Of a stretch of 64,000 nt of DNA, positions 23,722-32,246 are shown one piece after another. The DNA lies in contig NZ_JAAQQR010000002.1 in NCBI RefSeq assembly GCF_011742555.1, forward strand, positions 310,001 through 374,000. Reading direction: 5' to 3'. Source of the DNA: Luteibacter jiangsuensis (GTDB lineage: Bacteria; Pseudomonadota; Gammaproteobacteria; Xanthomonadales; Rhodanobacteraceae). The notes under the pieces are model-generated. The model was not told where the DNA came from. It did no database searches and saw only the letters and a list, made by a program, of their open reading frames with translations. Numbering within the stretch: position 1 is the first letter of the stretch; each line of letters opens with the position of its first letter. Position numbers and translations under genes: made by a program.

Positions 23722-25524
23722 ATGAAACCCGCACGCCTTCCGCATGCTCCTTGCCGCCTCGCCGCCGCCGTGGCGATGTTCGTGAGCGTCCCCGCCCTCG
23801 CCACGCCGCCCCTTGCCACCCTGGTGTTCCGCGACGGCGGGCGCCCCGTGCTCAGCATCACCGACCCTCACGGGCTTGCCCTCGTGGATGAAACGCTCGG
23901 GCTGCGCACGACCGACGCCGATCTCACCAAGGGCCTGAAGCTGGTCGCCACCAGCCAGCGCCAGCTCACCGAGCGCTATCGCATGACGGTAGGCAAGCGG
24001 CTCGACCGCAACGCCAATCTTTCCGAAACGCGCTACGCGCTACAGAACGCCAAGGGCCAGAAACTCGACATCGTGGTGCGCGTGGCCAACGACGGCGTCG
24101 CCTTCCGCTACGAATTGCCCGGCGTGTCGAGCGCCACCGTCACCGGTGAGGCCACCAGCTTCACCGTGCCGGCCGCAGCGAAGGCGTGGCTGCTTCCCTA
24201 CAACCCGCAGTACGAGAAGGAGCGTATCGAAACCACCGCGGGAGCCGCCGCGGCGGGCGACTTTGGCTACCCGTCGCTGTTTCGCGTCGGCGACAACTAC
24301 GTGCTCGTGACCGAAGCCAATGCCGACGGCCGCTACGACGGCAGCCGGCTCACGCATGCCGCGAACAGTGGCACCTACACGCTCACGCTCGCCGACTCGC
24401 GTGTGGAGAGCACGGGCGTGACACCCTGGCGCACGGTGATCGCGGGCGACCTGGCCACGGTCACCGAGTCCACGCTAGTCGACGACCTGGCCGATCCGGC
24501 CAGGTTCGCGGACACATCCTGGGTACGGCCCGGCAAGGTGGCCTGGTCGTGGCTGAGCGAACACCAGAGTCCATCCAACGCGGAACGGCAGAAGGCGTAC
24601 ATCGATTTCGCGTCGCGCAACCGCATCCCTTATGTGCTCGTGGACGAAGGCTGGAGCGACAGCTGGGTGCCCGACCTCGTGCGCTACGCCAATGCGAAGC
24701 ACGTCGACATCCTGCTCTGGTTCCACTGGTCGAAGCTCGACACACCGGCCAAGCGCATGGCCGAACTCACGAAGGTGAAGGGCTGGGGCGTGAAAGGCGT
24801 GAAGATCGATTTCATGGAATCGGATTCGCAAGCCCGGTACCGCTGGTACGACGCCACCCTCGCGGACACGGCGCTGCTGCACCTCATGGTGAATTTCCAC
24901 GGCGCCACCATTCCGCACGGTCTGGCCCGTACGTGGCCGCACCTCATGACCATGGAAGGCGTGCGTGGCGCCGAGAACGACCCGCCCGCGGTCGGCAACA
25001 CCATCCAGCCCTTCACGCGAAACGTGGTCGGCTCGATGGACTACACGCCGGTGGCCTTCGATGCCGGCCGCAAGGAGGCGTCCATCGCGCACGAAGTGGC
25101 CCTGCCCATCGTGTTCGAATCCGGATGGACCCACCTTGCCGACCGCCCGGAAGCGTACGAGAAGCGACCGCAGGCGCTCGCCTTCATCGACCAGGTGCCC
25201 ACGGTGTGGGACGAGACGAAGTTGATCGCAGGCACGCCAGGCCAGGAAGCCGTGTTCGCCCGGCGCAGCGGCGACCGCTGGTTCATCGGCGCCATCGCCG
25301 CGGGGCCTGCGCGCCGCCTCACCGTTCCGCTCGCCTCGCTGGGCGTGGGCCCGTGGCATGCCGACATCGTGCGCGATGGCACGGGCCGCGGCGACGTGCT
25401 GCGCTCGGCGCAGAACGTGACCGCCGATGGGACCCTTTCCTTCGACGTGCCGGTGAACGGCGGATTCGCGGCCATCCTTTGCCCGCTGGCAAAGGGGCAG
25501 TTCGCCAACGGGTGTTACCGCTGA
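23722..25524 (+). CDS. Glycoside hydrolase family 97 alpha-glycosidase
   Basis: 600 residues, the family length. A signal peptide (about 1-27) directs it to the periplasm. The N-terminal beta-supersandwich (about 30-265) is followed by a TIM barrel (about 266-510: GKVAWSWLSEHQSP, YVLVDEGWSDSW, LLWFHWSK, GVKIDFMESDSQ, MEGVRGAEND) and a C-terminal beta domain. In GH97 the barrel residue seen here as Asp in VKIDFM is the nucleophile of retaining members, whereas inverting SusB lacks it. This suggests a retaining, possibly alpha-galactosidase-type enzyme. The stop overlaps the convergent sensor kinase gene by 10 bases. Confidence 0.92.
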   Translation: MKPARLPHAPCRLAAAVAMFVSVPALATPPLATLVFRDGGRPVLSITDPHGLALVDETLGLRTTDADLTKGLKLVATSQRQLTERYRMTVGKRLDRNANLSETRYALQNAKGQKLDIVVRVANDGVAFRYELPGVSSATVTGEATSFTVPAAAKAWLLPYNPQYEKERIETTAGAAAAGDFGYPSLFRVGDNYVLVTEANADGRYDGSRLTHAANSGTYTLTLADSRVESTGVTPWRTVIAGDLATVTESTLVDDLADPARFADTSWVRPGKVAWSWLSEHQSPSNAERQKAYIDFASRNRIPYVLVDEGWSDSWVPDLVRYANAKHVDILLWFHWSKLDTPAKRMAELTKVKGWGVKGVKIDFMESDSQARYRWYDATLADTALLHLMVNFHGATIPHGLARTWPHLMTMEGVRGAENDPPAVGNTIQPFTRNVVGSMDYTPVAFDAGRKEASIAHEVALPIVFESGWTHLADRPEAYEKRPQALAFIDQVPTVWDETKLIAGTPGQEAVFARRSGDRWFIGAIAAGPARRLTVPLASLGVGPWHADIVRDGTGRGDVLRSAQNVTADGTLSFDVPVNGGFAAILCPLAKGQFANGCYR

Positions 25525-28500
25525 CGAAAGGCGTCGACGATCCGGCGCCACCAGCGCCCGATGTGCGTGTGGCGGCCCGGAAACGCGCGCTCGACGGGCA
25601 GGCGCGCCATCACCTCGGTGCCGCCCGCGCTGCGCGCGGCGATGGTGACATGACCGCCCATCGCCGCCGCCCGTTCGCGCATGCCGCGCAGGCCCCAATG
25701 GCCGTCGCGGCCGTCGCGCAACGAGGCGTCGTCGATACCTCGGCCGTCGTCGCGAACGGCCAGCACCAGCTCGCAGCGATCCATGCGGAGATCGATGTCG
25801 ATGCGCGTGGCATCGGCATGGGCCATGGCATTGTGCACGGCCTCTCGCGCGATCCCGAACAGTTCGTCGCGCACCAGCGCATCGAGGTCGCGCACGTCGA
25901 TGTCCACATTCACCACCACCGGCACGGCGTGCTCCGCCACAAACGCGGCGGCAAGGGCTCGTAACGCCGTATCCAGGCGGGCGGATTCGCCCACGTGTGT
26001 GCGCAGATCGCGTACGCGATCGCGCGCTTCGACCAGTGCGTCGTCCGCGCGATCGAGCGCGCGCTCCATGGCATCGCGCAGAGGATCGCCCGGCGGCACC
26101 TTGTTGGCGATCGCCTGGAAGCGCATCGACAGGCCCTGGATGCTTTGCAGCAAGGTGTCGTGCAACTCCCTGGCGATGCGCTCGCGCTCGGCGTGGCGCT
26201 CCTGAAGGCGCGCGCGCATCTGCAACGCGATCCTGCGCAGGCGGAGAAGGAAGGCGACCCAGATCAGCACGGCCACAAGCGCGAGGCACACCAGGAAGAA
26301 CCACGGCATCTGGTAGAAAGCGCGCGCCACGACCACCGTGATCGACGCGCCGACATCGTTGGCGACACCATCCTCGTTCGTCGCGGTCACGTGGAATACG
26401 TAGCGACCCGGCGGCGGATCCGTGTAGGTCGCCTCACGATCCTCGCCGGCATCGCGCCATCGCGTGTCCAGGCCCTCCATGCGGTAACGGAAGCGCACGC
26501 GCTCGGGCATCGTCAGACTGGTGGACGTGAACGCGATGCGCAGGCGTTCGGTGCCTGCGGGCAGATGCATCGTCGGGGCGGCGGGCCAGGTTCCCATGTC
26601 GGTGGATACCGTGCGGATGGCGACGTGCGGCGGCAGCGGATTGCGCGGCACGTCCGCGGGATCGAGCGACACGATGCCACTGGTGGTGGCGAACCAGAGA
26701 CGGCCGTCGTCCGCTAGAACGGCCGTGGGCAGCGGCCGGAACTGCGCCGGTGTGCCGGGCAGGCCGTCGAGCGAGTCGAACCATTCCACCGGCGGCCGAT
26801 ACGAGGCGTCTTCCAGCGCGCGGGCCACGTCCTTCGCGCGAAGGTGTGCGATGCCCTGGGCGGCATTTGCCCAGACATCGCCACGCCGGTCGCGGACGAG
26901 TCCCGACACGCCACGCAGCGGTTCGCCAAGGGTGCCGATCATCTGCACCCGTGCCCCCTTGACCACGCCGAGGCCCAACTCGCCGCCCACCCACATCCTT
27001 TCTCCATCCTCGAGCAGTGCCGTGACATTGCCCACGGCCAAGCCCTGGGCGGCATCGAGGCGAGTGTCCACATCGCCCTGGCGAATCAGGATGGCGTTGC
27101 GTGCGAAGCCCATCCACAAGCGCCCGCGCCGATCTCGGGCAAGCACCAGCGGCGACGGATCGTTGGGGAACGCAGGGAGCGGATCGTGCTCCCAGCCGCC
27201 CTCGGTGAAATGGAACAGCCCGGGCCGGTTGATGGAAACCCATACGCCACCGGTGCCATCGCCGACGACCGCCTGCACGCCGGAGTAGTCGGCGTACGGC
27301 AGCGTCGCGAACGGCTCGGGAACCCCGTCGTGCAAGCGCCACAACCCGTTCGGCCCGCCCAGCCACGTGCCGCCACCGTCGCGACTTGCCGCGGTGATCG
27401 GTTGACGCAGACTCGCCAGTGTCTCGCCGGTGGCCTCCAGCCGCGTGAGCGGCCGGTTCTTCGTTCCCACCCAGACGCCGTGGCCGCGTGCCGCCACCAT
27501 CGCGAAATCGGTGGCGCCCGGCAATGTGAGCGCGGGCAGGAGGCGGCTCACGCGGAAGCGGTCGAGTCCCCTGCTCCCGCCGACCCAGATGTTGCCTTCG
27601 CGGTCCTGGATCACGGCGCTGACGTAGTCGGAACTCAGCCCGTCGCGTTCCAGGAAGCGCTCGGCCTCGTGGCCTTCCGCGCCAATCTCCCTGCCTGCGA
27701 AGCGGTCCACGCGTGGCACGCGCCGGATACCGTCGCCGAGGGTCGGCATCCACAGTGCACCGTCCCGGTCGAACAAGAGCCCGGCGGAGGAGAGACGCAA
27801 CACCGGGCCGGCCGCTCCGGGGTCTCCTTTCCCCGTCCATGCCGGACGAACGCCGCCGTCCGCTTCGGCCACCCAGATCGACCCGTCCGGCGCCTCGGCG
27901 ATGCGGTTCACCCTGCCGACGGATCGGGTGACAACCTCGAAGCGCTTTCCTTGCGGCGGCAGCCATGCGAGCGCGTCTTCGGTGGCGACCCACAGCCGGC
28001 CTTCGCGATCCACGGAAAGATTGCGCGCGCGAGTGCCCGGCAAGCCCATCGGCTGTTGCACGAGACGCCAGCTTCCGTGCTCGAACTGCACCAGCCCGTT
28101 GAAGGTGGCGCCCCAGATCCGACCGTCCGGCGTGCCGCCGATGGCATACACCGTTCCCGGTGGAAGCCCGGCCGCGGCGGCGTAGTGCATGGCGCGATCG
28201 CCGTCGATGAAGCTGGCCACGCCATAGCGAAACCCGACCCACAGCCCGCCCGACGGCGGTGCGTACAGGGAGGCGACGCTGGATGCGGGGAAGTCGCCGC
28301 CTTCGCGCGGCCGGTAGCGCTCGAAGCGCACGCCATCGAAGCGGTACAGGCCCGTCTGGGTGCCCAGCCACAGGTAACCGTCCGAGGTCTGCGCCAGCGC
28401 CGTGACCTGCCCCGGGGCGCCTTCGCGCACCGTCCAGGCCGTATGGTAGAACTGGGCCACGTTGCGATCGCGGCCGTCCATCGCCCGCGCCACGTGCGCG

Positions 28501-28568
28501 AACGCCAGCCAGCCGGCCGCAAGCAGCCAGACCATCGCCCATACAGTCGTCACACGCCTCGAAGGCAC
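25515..28568 (-). CDS. Two-component-propeller (Y_Y_Y) sensor histidine kinase, HisKA_3 type
   Basis: 1017 residues. An N-terminal signal/anchor (about 8-28) precedes about fourteen propeller repeats (for example QTSDGYLWLGTQTGLYRFDG, DREGNIWVGGSRGLDRF) across 45-680. A Y_Y_Y domain (about 690-755) and a transmembrane helix (about 757-778) follow. The kinase has DHp motif RIARELHDTLLQ (His about 806) and an ATPase domain with AREAVHNAMAHA, DDGRGI and HWGLRGMRERA. These kinases sense extracellular ligands, often glycans, and pair with LuxR-type regulators. No such regulator is adjacent. GTG start with GAGGA upstream. Neighbour GH97 hints at a carbohydrate cue, but this is inference. Confidence 0.92.
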   Translation of the reverse strand: MPSRRVTTVWAMVWLLAAGWLAFAHVARAMDGRDRNVAQFYHTAWTVREGAPGQVTALAQTSDGYLWLGTQTGLYRFDGVRFERYRPREGGDFPASSVASLYAPPSGGLWVGFRYGVASFIDGDRAMHYAAAAGLPPGTVYAIGGTPDGRIWGATFNGLVQFEHGSWRLVQQPMGLPGTRARNLSVDREGRLWVATEDALAWLPPQGKRFEVVTRSVGRVNRIAEAPDGSIWVAEADGGVRPAWTGKGDPGAAGPVLRLSSAGLLFDRDGALWMPTLGDGIRRVPRVDRFAGREIGAEGHEAERFLERDGLSSDYVSAVIQDREGNIWVGGSRGLDRFRVSRLLPALTLPGATDFAMVAARGHGVWVGTKNRPLTRLEATGETLASLRQPITAASRDGGGTWLGGPNGLWRLHDGVPEPFATLPYADYSGVQAVVGDGTGGVWVSINRPGLFHFTEGGWEHDPLPAFPNDPSPLVLARDRRGRLWMGFARNAILIRQGDVDTRLDAAQGLAVGNVTALLEDGERMWVGGELGLGVVKGARVQMIGTLGEPLRGVSGLVRDRRGDVWANAAQGIAHLRAKDVARALEDASYRPPVEWFDSLDGLPGTPAQFRPLPTAVLADDGRLWFATTSGIVSLDPADVPRNPLPPHVAIRTVSTDMGTWPAAPTMHLPAGTERLRIAFTSTSLTMPERVRFRYRMEGLDTRWRDAGEDREATYTDPPPGRYVFHVTATNEDGVANDVGASITVVVARAFYQMPWFFLVCLALVAVLIWVAFLLRLRRIALQMRARLQERHAERERIARELHDTLLQSIQGLSMRFQAIANKVPPGDPLRDAMERALDRADDALVEARDRVRDLRTHVGESARLDTALRALAAAFVAEHAVPVVVNVDIDVRDLDALVRDELFGIAREAVHNAMAHADATRIDIDLRMDRCELVLAVRDDGRGIDDASLRDGRDGHWGLRGMRERAAAMGGHVTIAARSAGGTEVMARLPVERAFPGRHTHIGRWWRRIVDAFRQR

Positions 28569-28640
28569 GTCGCGGTCCTCGGATCGGCTGGCAAAGATAG
28601 CGCGGGACGCCGCCGATGTCCGCGAGTCAGCCCGGTCTCG

Positions 28641-30803
28641 TCACGCGTCGGCGGCCGCGCCGACGTGTTCCCGCTGCGCGGTCACGAAGCGATGAACGGA
28701 ACGGGTGAGGCTGTCCACTTCGGCCAGGGCGGCGCGCATGTCGATGCCGGCCTCGACGATCACGGCAATGTCGTCGCACACGCGATGGCCGCCGGGGACG
28801 CCCAGGTTGCCCAACACATTGCGCAGCGCATGCACGGCTTCGGAGGCGGCGGCGACATCCTGGGAAAGGATCGCACCGCGCAGGTTTTCCAGCTGGTTTG
28901 CCGCGCTGCGCGCACACAGCTCCACAAACTCGCCGAACTCCTCCCGGCTGCTCAGCGCGCGCATGTCGTCCAGGGGCGACGGCGTGTCCGCGGGATGCCC
29001 CGTGTCCACGATCGGCTGCCAGAGGCGAGCGGCATGGTCCATGCGGCGCTCCTCCACCACGGACTCGATCACGTCGAGCAGGCGCTGCGTGGGGATCGGT
29101 TTTGTGAGGTACGCGCGGGCGCCCGCCTTGAAGGCGATACGCACGGCGTCGTGGCTCGAATCGGCGCTCAGCATCACGATCGGGGGTACGCTGCCGGAGC
29201 GACGCGCGGCCTCGATACGACCCAGCACGTCCCAGCCGGAGCTGCCGGGCATGTGCAGGTCCATGAAGATGAGGTCGAACGGTTCGCTGGCGAGGCGATC
29301 CAGCGCCTCGTCGCCGTCCGCGCTGAAGACGGTGCGGTGGCCGGCACGCTGAAGAATGCGGCCGAGAATCTCGCGGTTCGCGGCGTTGTCGTCGACGACG
29401 AGGCAGCGCTGCGAGGGAACGCGGTCGCGATGATCGTCCAGCAGATCGGTGAGCGGCATCTCCGAGGCGCTGCGCGCGCCCGCGGCGGCGCGAGGCAACG
29501 GAAACCGCCAGCTGAAGACCGAGCCGCCGATGGGGTTGTCGGCGACGTCGAGCTGGCCGCGCATCTGTTCCGACACGTTGCGCACGATGTAAAGACCGAG
29601 CCCGACACCCTCCTGGCGGCGATTTTCACCGGTGCTCAACTGGTGGAAAGGGTCGAAGATGCGGGGCTTGTCGGCATCGGCGATGCCTATGCCGGTATCG
29701 GTCACCGTGCAGACGATGGTCGGATCGCGGCCAGCGCCGCTCTCCACCAGTTCCACGCGAACGTCCACGGACCCGCCCGGCGGCGTGAACTTCAAGGCAT
29801 TCGACGCGAGGTTCGACAACACCTGTTCGATGCGCCCGGGATCGCCGGTGAAGACTCCGTCCACGGACGCATCGCGCGCGAGGCTGAAGACGATACGTTT
29901 CTCCGCCGCGAACGGGCGGCACACCGCCCCGACCGTCGCCAGCACTTCGTCGAACCCGAACACCTGGTGACGCAAGGTGAAGCTGCCGCCGGCGAACGAG
30001 GCCACGTCGAGCACCGCGTTCACGCGATGCAGCAGCGCGTTGGCATTGCTGGACAGCAGCGCGACCAGTCCGCGCTGGTCGTCGTTCATCACCGATGTAT
30101 CGATAAGCGAGGCGGCATGGATCACCGTGCCCAACGGGGTACGCATCTCATGGCTCATCATGGAGATGAAGCGGTGCTGGGCCTCGCGGGAGGCGATGGC
30201 TTCCGCGGATACCTCGCGCAGGGCTTCGGTCATGCGGTAGAGCGTCATCGGCAGGACGATCACCAGCCCCAGCGCGTAGAGGGCATACGCAGGCCGCGCG
30301 AGCCAGTATCCATCGGGCGCGACGATCGTGAGGATAAGCACCGAAGCCGCCACGCCGGCGGCGAAGGCCTTGCGGCTGTAGCGCACGCCCAAGGCCACGG
30401 AGAGAAACGGAAGCACCGCAGTAAGCGTGATCACCAGCATGAACGCGGTTTTCAGCAGGATCGCGACCATGACGAAGTTCGCCACACTGCCGATCGCGTC
30501 GATCGCCGTGTTCTGCCGCAGGGAACCGGCACGCACGCAGAGCATCCACACGGTGCTGAGCACGAACAGCGCAACGGCCACGGGAACGGCTCGCTGCGCC
30601 TCGATCCCCATCTTCTCCGGGCCATGCAGCCAGGCGGCGGTCCAGATGACGATGAAACCGAGGATCACCGTACGCATGAGAGCCACGCGATATTCGCTGA
30701 AACTCGCCACGATGCGATCGATACGGGGGTTGCGCAGCCGCGCGGCGACCTCACCGAGCATCACCGGTTCGGCGCGCTTGCCGCTCCCGTCGTCGATTCT
30801 CAT
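28641..30803 (-). CDS. RpfC-like hybrid sensor histidine kinase (TM-HK-REC-HPt)
   Basis: 720 residues. Five to six membrane spans (about 41-190) form the input domain. HisKA follows with SMMSHEMRTPLG (His218), then an ATPase domain (NLASNALKFTPPGG, TGIGIADADK, GVGLGLYIV). A receiver domain (about 465-580) has the acceptor Asp in FMDLHMPGS and a conserved Lys in LTKPI. A C-terminal HPt-like domain (about 625-700) has VHALRNVLGNLG, the likely phospho-His. The order is that of Xanthomonas RpfC, which senses diffusible signal factor, but no rpfF or rpfG is nearby, so the ligand is open. Directly upstream of the propeller kinase on the same strand (72-base gap). Confidence 0.88.
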   Translation of the reverse strand: MRIDDGSGKRAEPVMLGEVAARLRNPRIDRIVASFSEYRVALMRTVILGFIVIWTAAWLHGPEKMGIEAQRAVPVAVALFVLSTVWMLCVRAGSLRQNTAIDAIGSVANFVMVAILLKTAFMLVITLTAVLPFLSVALGVRYSRKAFAAGVAASVLILTIVAPDGYWLARPAYALYALGLVIVLPMTLYRMTEALREVSAEAIASREAQHRFISMMSHEMRTPLGTVIHAASLIDTSVMNDDQRGLVALLSSNANALLHRVNAVLDVASFAGGSFTLRHQVFGFDEVLATVGAVCRPFAAEKRIVFSLARDASVDGVFTGDPGRIEQVLSNLASNALKFTPPGGSVDVRVELVESGAGRDPTIVCTVTDTGIGIADADKPRIFDPFHQLSTGENRRQEGVGLGLYIVRNVSEQMRGQLDVADNPIGGSVFSWRFPLPRAAAGARSASEMPLTDLLDDHRDRVPSQRCLVVDDNAANREILGRILQRAGHRTVFSADGDEALDRLASEPFDLIFMDLHMPGSSGWDVLGRIEAARRSGSVPPIVMLSADSSHDAVRIAFKAGARAYLTKPIPTQRLLDVIESVVEERRMDHAARLWQPIVDTGHPADTPSPLDDMRALSSREEFGEFVELCARSAANQLENLRGAILSQDVAAASEAVHALRNVLGNLGVPGGHRVCDDIAVIVEAGIDMRAALAEVDSLTRSVHRFVTAQREHVGAAADA

Positions 30804-30906
30804 ACCGCCTGGTCCGGCTTCCCCAATAGCGGCCTAGTCTAGTAAACCTGCCGCCAGTGGCAAGTGCGGGCTCAGGTTCAGCTAAGTTGGCGCCTCCGCG
30901 ACGCCC

Positions 30907-31773
30907 TCACGCCTTTCGCGCCGGCGCTTTCTTCGACGCGGCTTTCTTTGCCGCGGCCTTTTTCGTCGCCGTCTTCTTCGCCGGCGAACGCTTGCGGGTA
31001 CCCATGTCCAGTTCGACCCACACCGGCGCATGGTCGCTGGCCTTCGGACGGTCGCGTACCCACCGGTCCACGTTCGCGTCCTTCAGTCGCTCCGCCAGCA
31101 CCGGGGCCAGCAGCAGGTGGTCGATGCGGAGGCCCCGGTCGCGCGGCCAATGCTGCCTGAAGTAATCCCAGAACGTATAGATGCGCTCGTCCGGGTGTCG
31201 CTCGCGCAGCGCGTCCGTCCATCCCTGGGCGAGAAGGCGTGCATAGGCGTCCCGGCTCTCCGGCTGCAACAGCGCATCGCGGCGCCAGTGCTTCGGGTCG
31301 TAGATGTCCTCGTCGGTGGGCACCACGTTGTAATCGCCTGCCAGCACGACGGCCTGCCCCGTGTCGAGCAACCGTTGCGCGTGGCGCAGTAAGCGCTCGA
31401 ACCAGGCGAGCTTGTAGTCGAACTTAGGCCCCGGCCACGGATTGCCATTCGGCAGATAGATGCAGCCGACCAGCACGCCATGCGCCATCGCCTCCAGGTA
31501 GCGACTTTGCGTGTCCTTCGCGTCCCCGGGAAGGCCGCGGCGGCTTTCGACTGGGTCCACACCCTTGGCAAGAATGGCAACGCCGTTCCACGACGTCTGG
31601 CCCGCCCACAGCGCGCCATAGCCCGCATCGTTGATCGCCCCGATGGGAAAACCCCGATCGGCGGACTTCAATTCCTGCAGGCACGCGATATCCGGTGCCT
31701 CGCGCTCCAGCCATTCCAGCAGATTGGGAAGGCGAGAGCGGATGCCGTTGACGTTGTAGGTCGCGATCTTCAT
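30907..31773 (-). CDS. xthA: Exodeoxyribonuclease III with lysine/alanine-rich tail
   Basis: 288 residues. AP endonuclease and 3'-5' exonuclease of base excision repair, Mg-dependent. Motifs: ATYNVNGIRSRL, CLQELKSADRGFP, VVLAGDYNVVPTDEDIYDP, GLRIDHLLLAPVLA and the final DHAPVWVEL. The core ends near residue 258. It is followed by about 30 residues of Lys/Ala repeats (SPAKKTATKKAAAKKAASK) that resemble histone H1-like tails and are absent from E. coli XthA. The tail probably binds DNA non-specifically. Single gene; start ATG at 31773. Confidence 0.93.
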   Translation of the reverse strand: MKIATYNVNGIRSRLPNLLEWLEREAPDIACLQELKSADRGFPIGAINDAGYGALWAGQTSWNGVAILAKGVDPVESRRGLPGDAKDTQSRYLEAMAHGVLVGCIYLPNGNPWPGPKFDYKLAWFERLLRHAQRLLDTGQAVVLAGDYNVVPTDEDIYDPKHWRRDALLQPESRDAYARLLAQGWTDALRERHPDERIYTFWDYFRQHWPRDRGLRIDHLLLAPVLAERLKDANVDRWVRDRPKASDHAPVWVELDMGTRKRSPAKKTATKKAAAKKAASKKAPARKA

Positions 31774-32246
31774 TCGGGCGACTTTCCGGCAGCCCGGGTC
31801 GAGGAAGGGTGAGGAGGGCCCGAAGTCTTGGCACGAGATTTGCCTCGATCCAAATTCACGTCGCAGGAACGTCCCGGGTGGGAGGACGGCAGCCCTCAGG
31901 CAACAATTTTTTGCGAGGTGCTACGCCACGAAATTGCACGTTTTCGGCAAGGCGTCGTCTCGCCTCATTTCCCTCTAAATACCTGTGCTTGGGTGATTTT
32001 CTGCTGCATCGCAGCATACGTTCCGCACCCTCGATCGCCCGGGTGACCCACGATTTCATCCGCTGGACAACCCGCCCGACCTGCTGTAAATCTTCGATTC
32101 ATTCCATTTGGATCGAGGCAAATGGATAGCTAGCGACGGAGCGCGGGGAGGGGCATCGAGGGCCCGCAGTCGTCATACCGGGCGGGGGCCCGGAGCGCAC
32201 TTCCCGCGTGATCCGTCTTTTCGGGGCATCACTTTTCGGGGAAAGC
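31774..32246. promoter_or_regulatory. 473-base leader/promoter region of the Oar-like receptor
   Basis: No gene is supported here. The stretch is richer in A and T than its surroundings, especially 31890-32110. It holds an 18-bp inverted repeat with arms 250 bases apart, a small hairpin TGCTGC-ATC-GCAGCA (32002-32016), and a tandem CTTTTCGGGG / CTTTTCGGGG just before the receptor start, the second copy including the Shine-Dalgarno. I looked for a cobalamin riboswitch core and did not see one. Confidence 0.55.
31838..32123. repeat. Perfect 18-bp inverted repeat flanking 250 bases
   Basis: ATTTGCCTCGATCCAAAT at 31838-31855 and its exact reverse complement ATTTGGATCGAGGCAAAT at 32106-32123. The arms enclose an AT-richer segment with no coding frame I trust. 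Flanking bases do not extend the match, and no short target-site duplication is evident. It may be a pair of operator sites, the ends of a small MITE-like element, or a long-range stem in the leader RNA. Confidence 0.85.

Noticed and set aside
26844-30842. A 1332-residue open frame on the plus strand, opposite the two sensor kinases
   Set aside because: It is antisense to two well supported kinases and its predicted protein is a His/Arg/Gly-rich mixture with no domain. High GC content makes such frames common.
31774-32246. A cobalamin or other metabolite riboswitch in the leader of the Oar-like receptor
   Set aside because: I looked for a conserved B12-box-like core and did not find it; only simple repeats are present.
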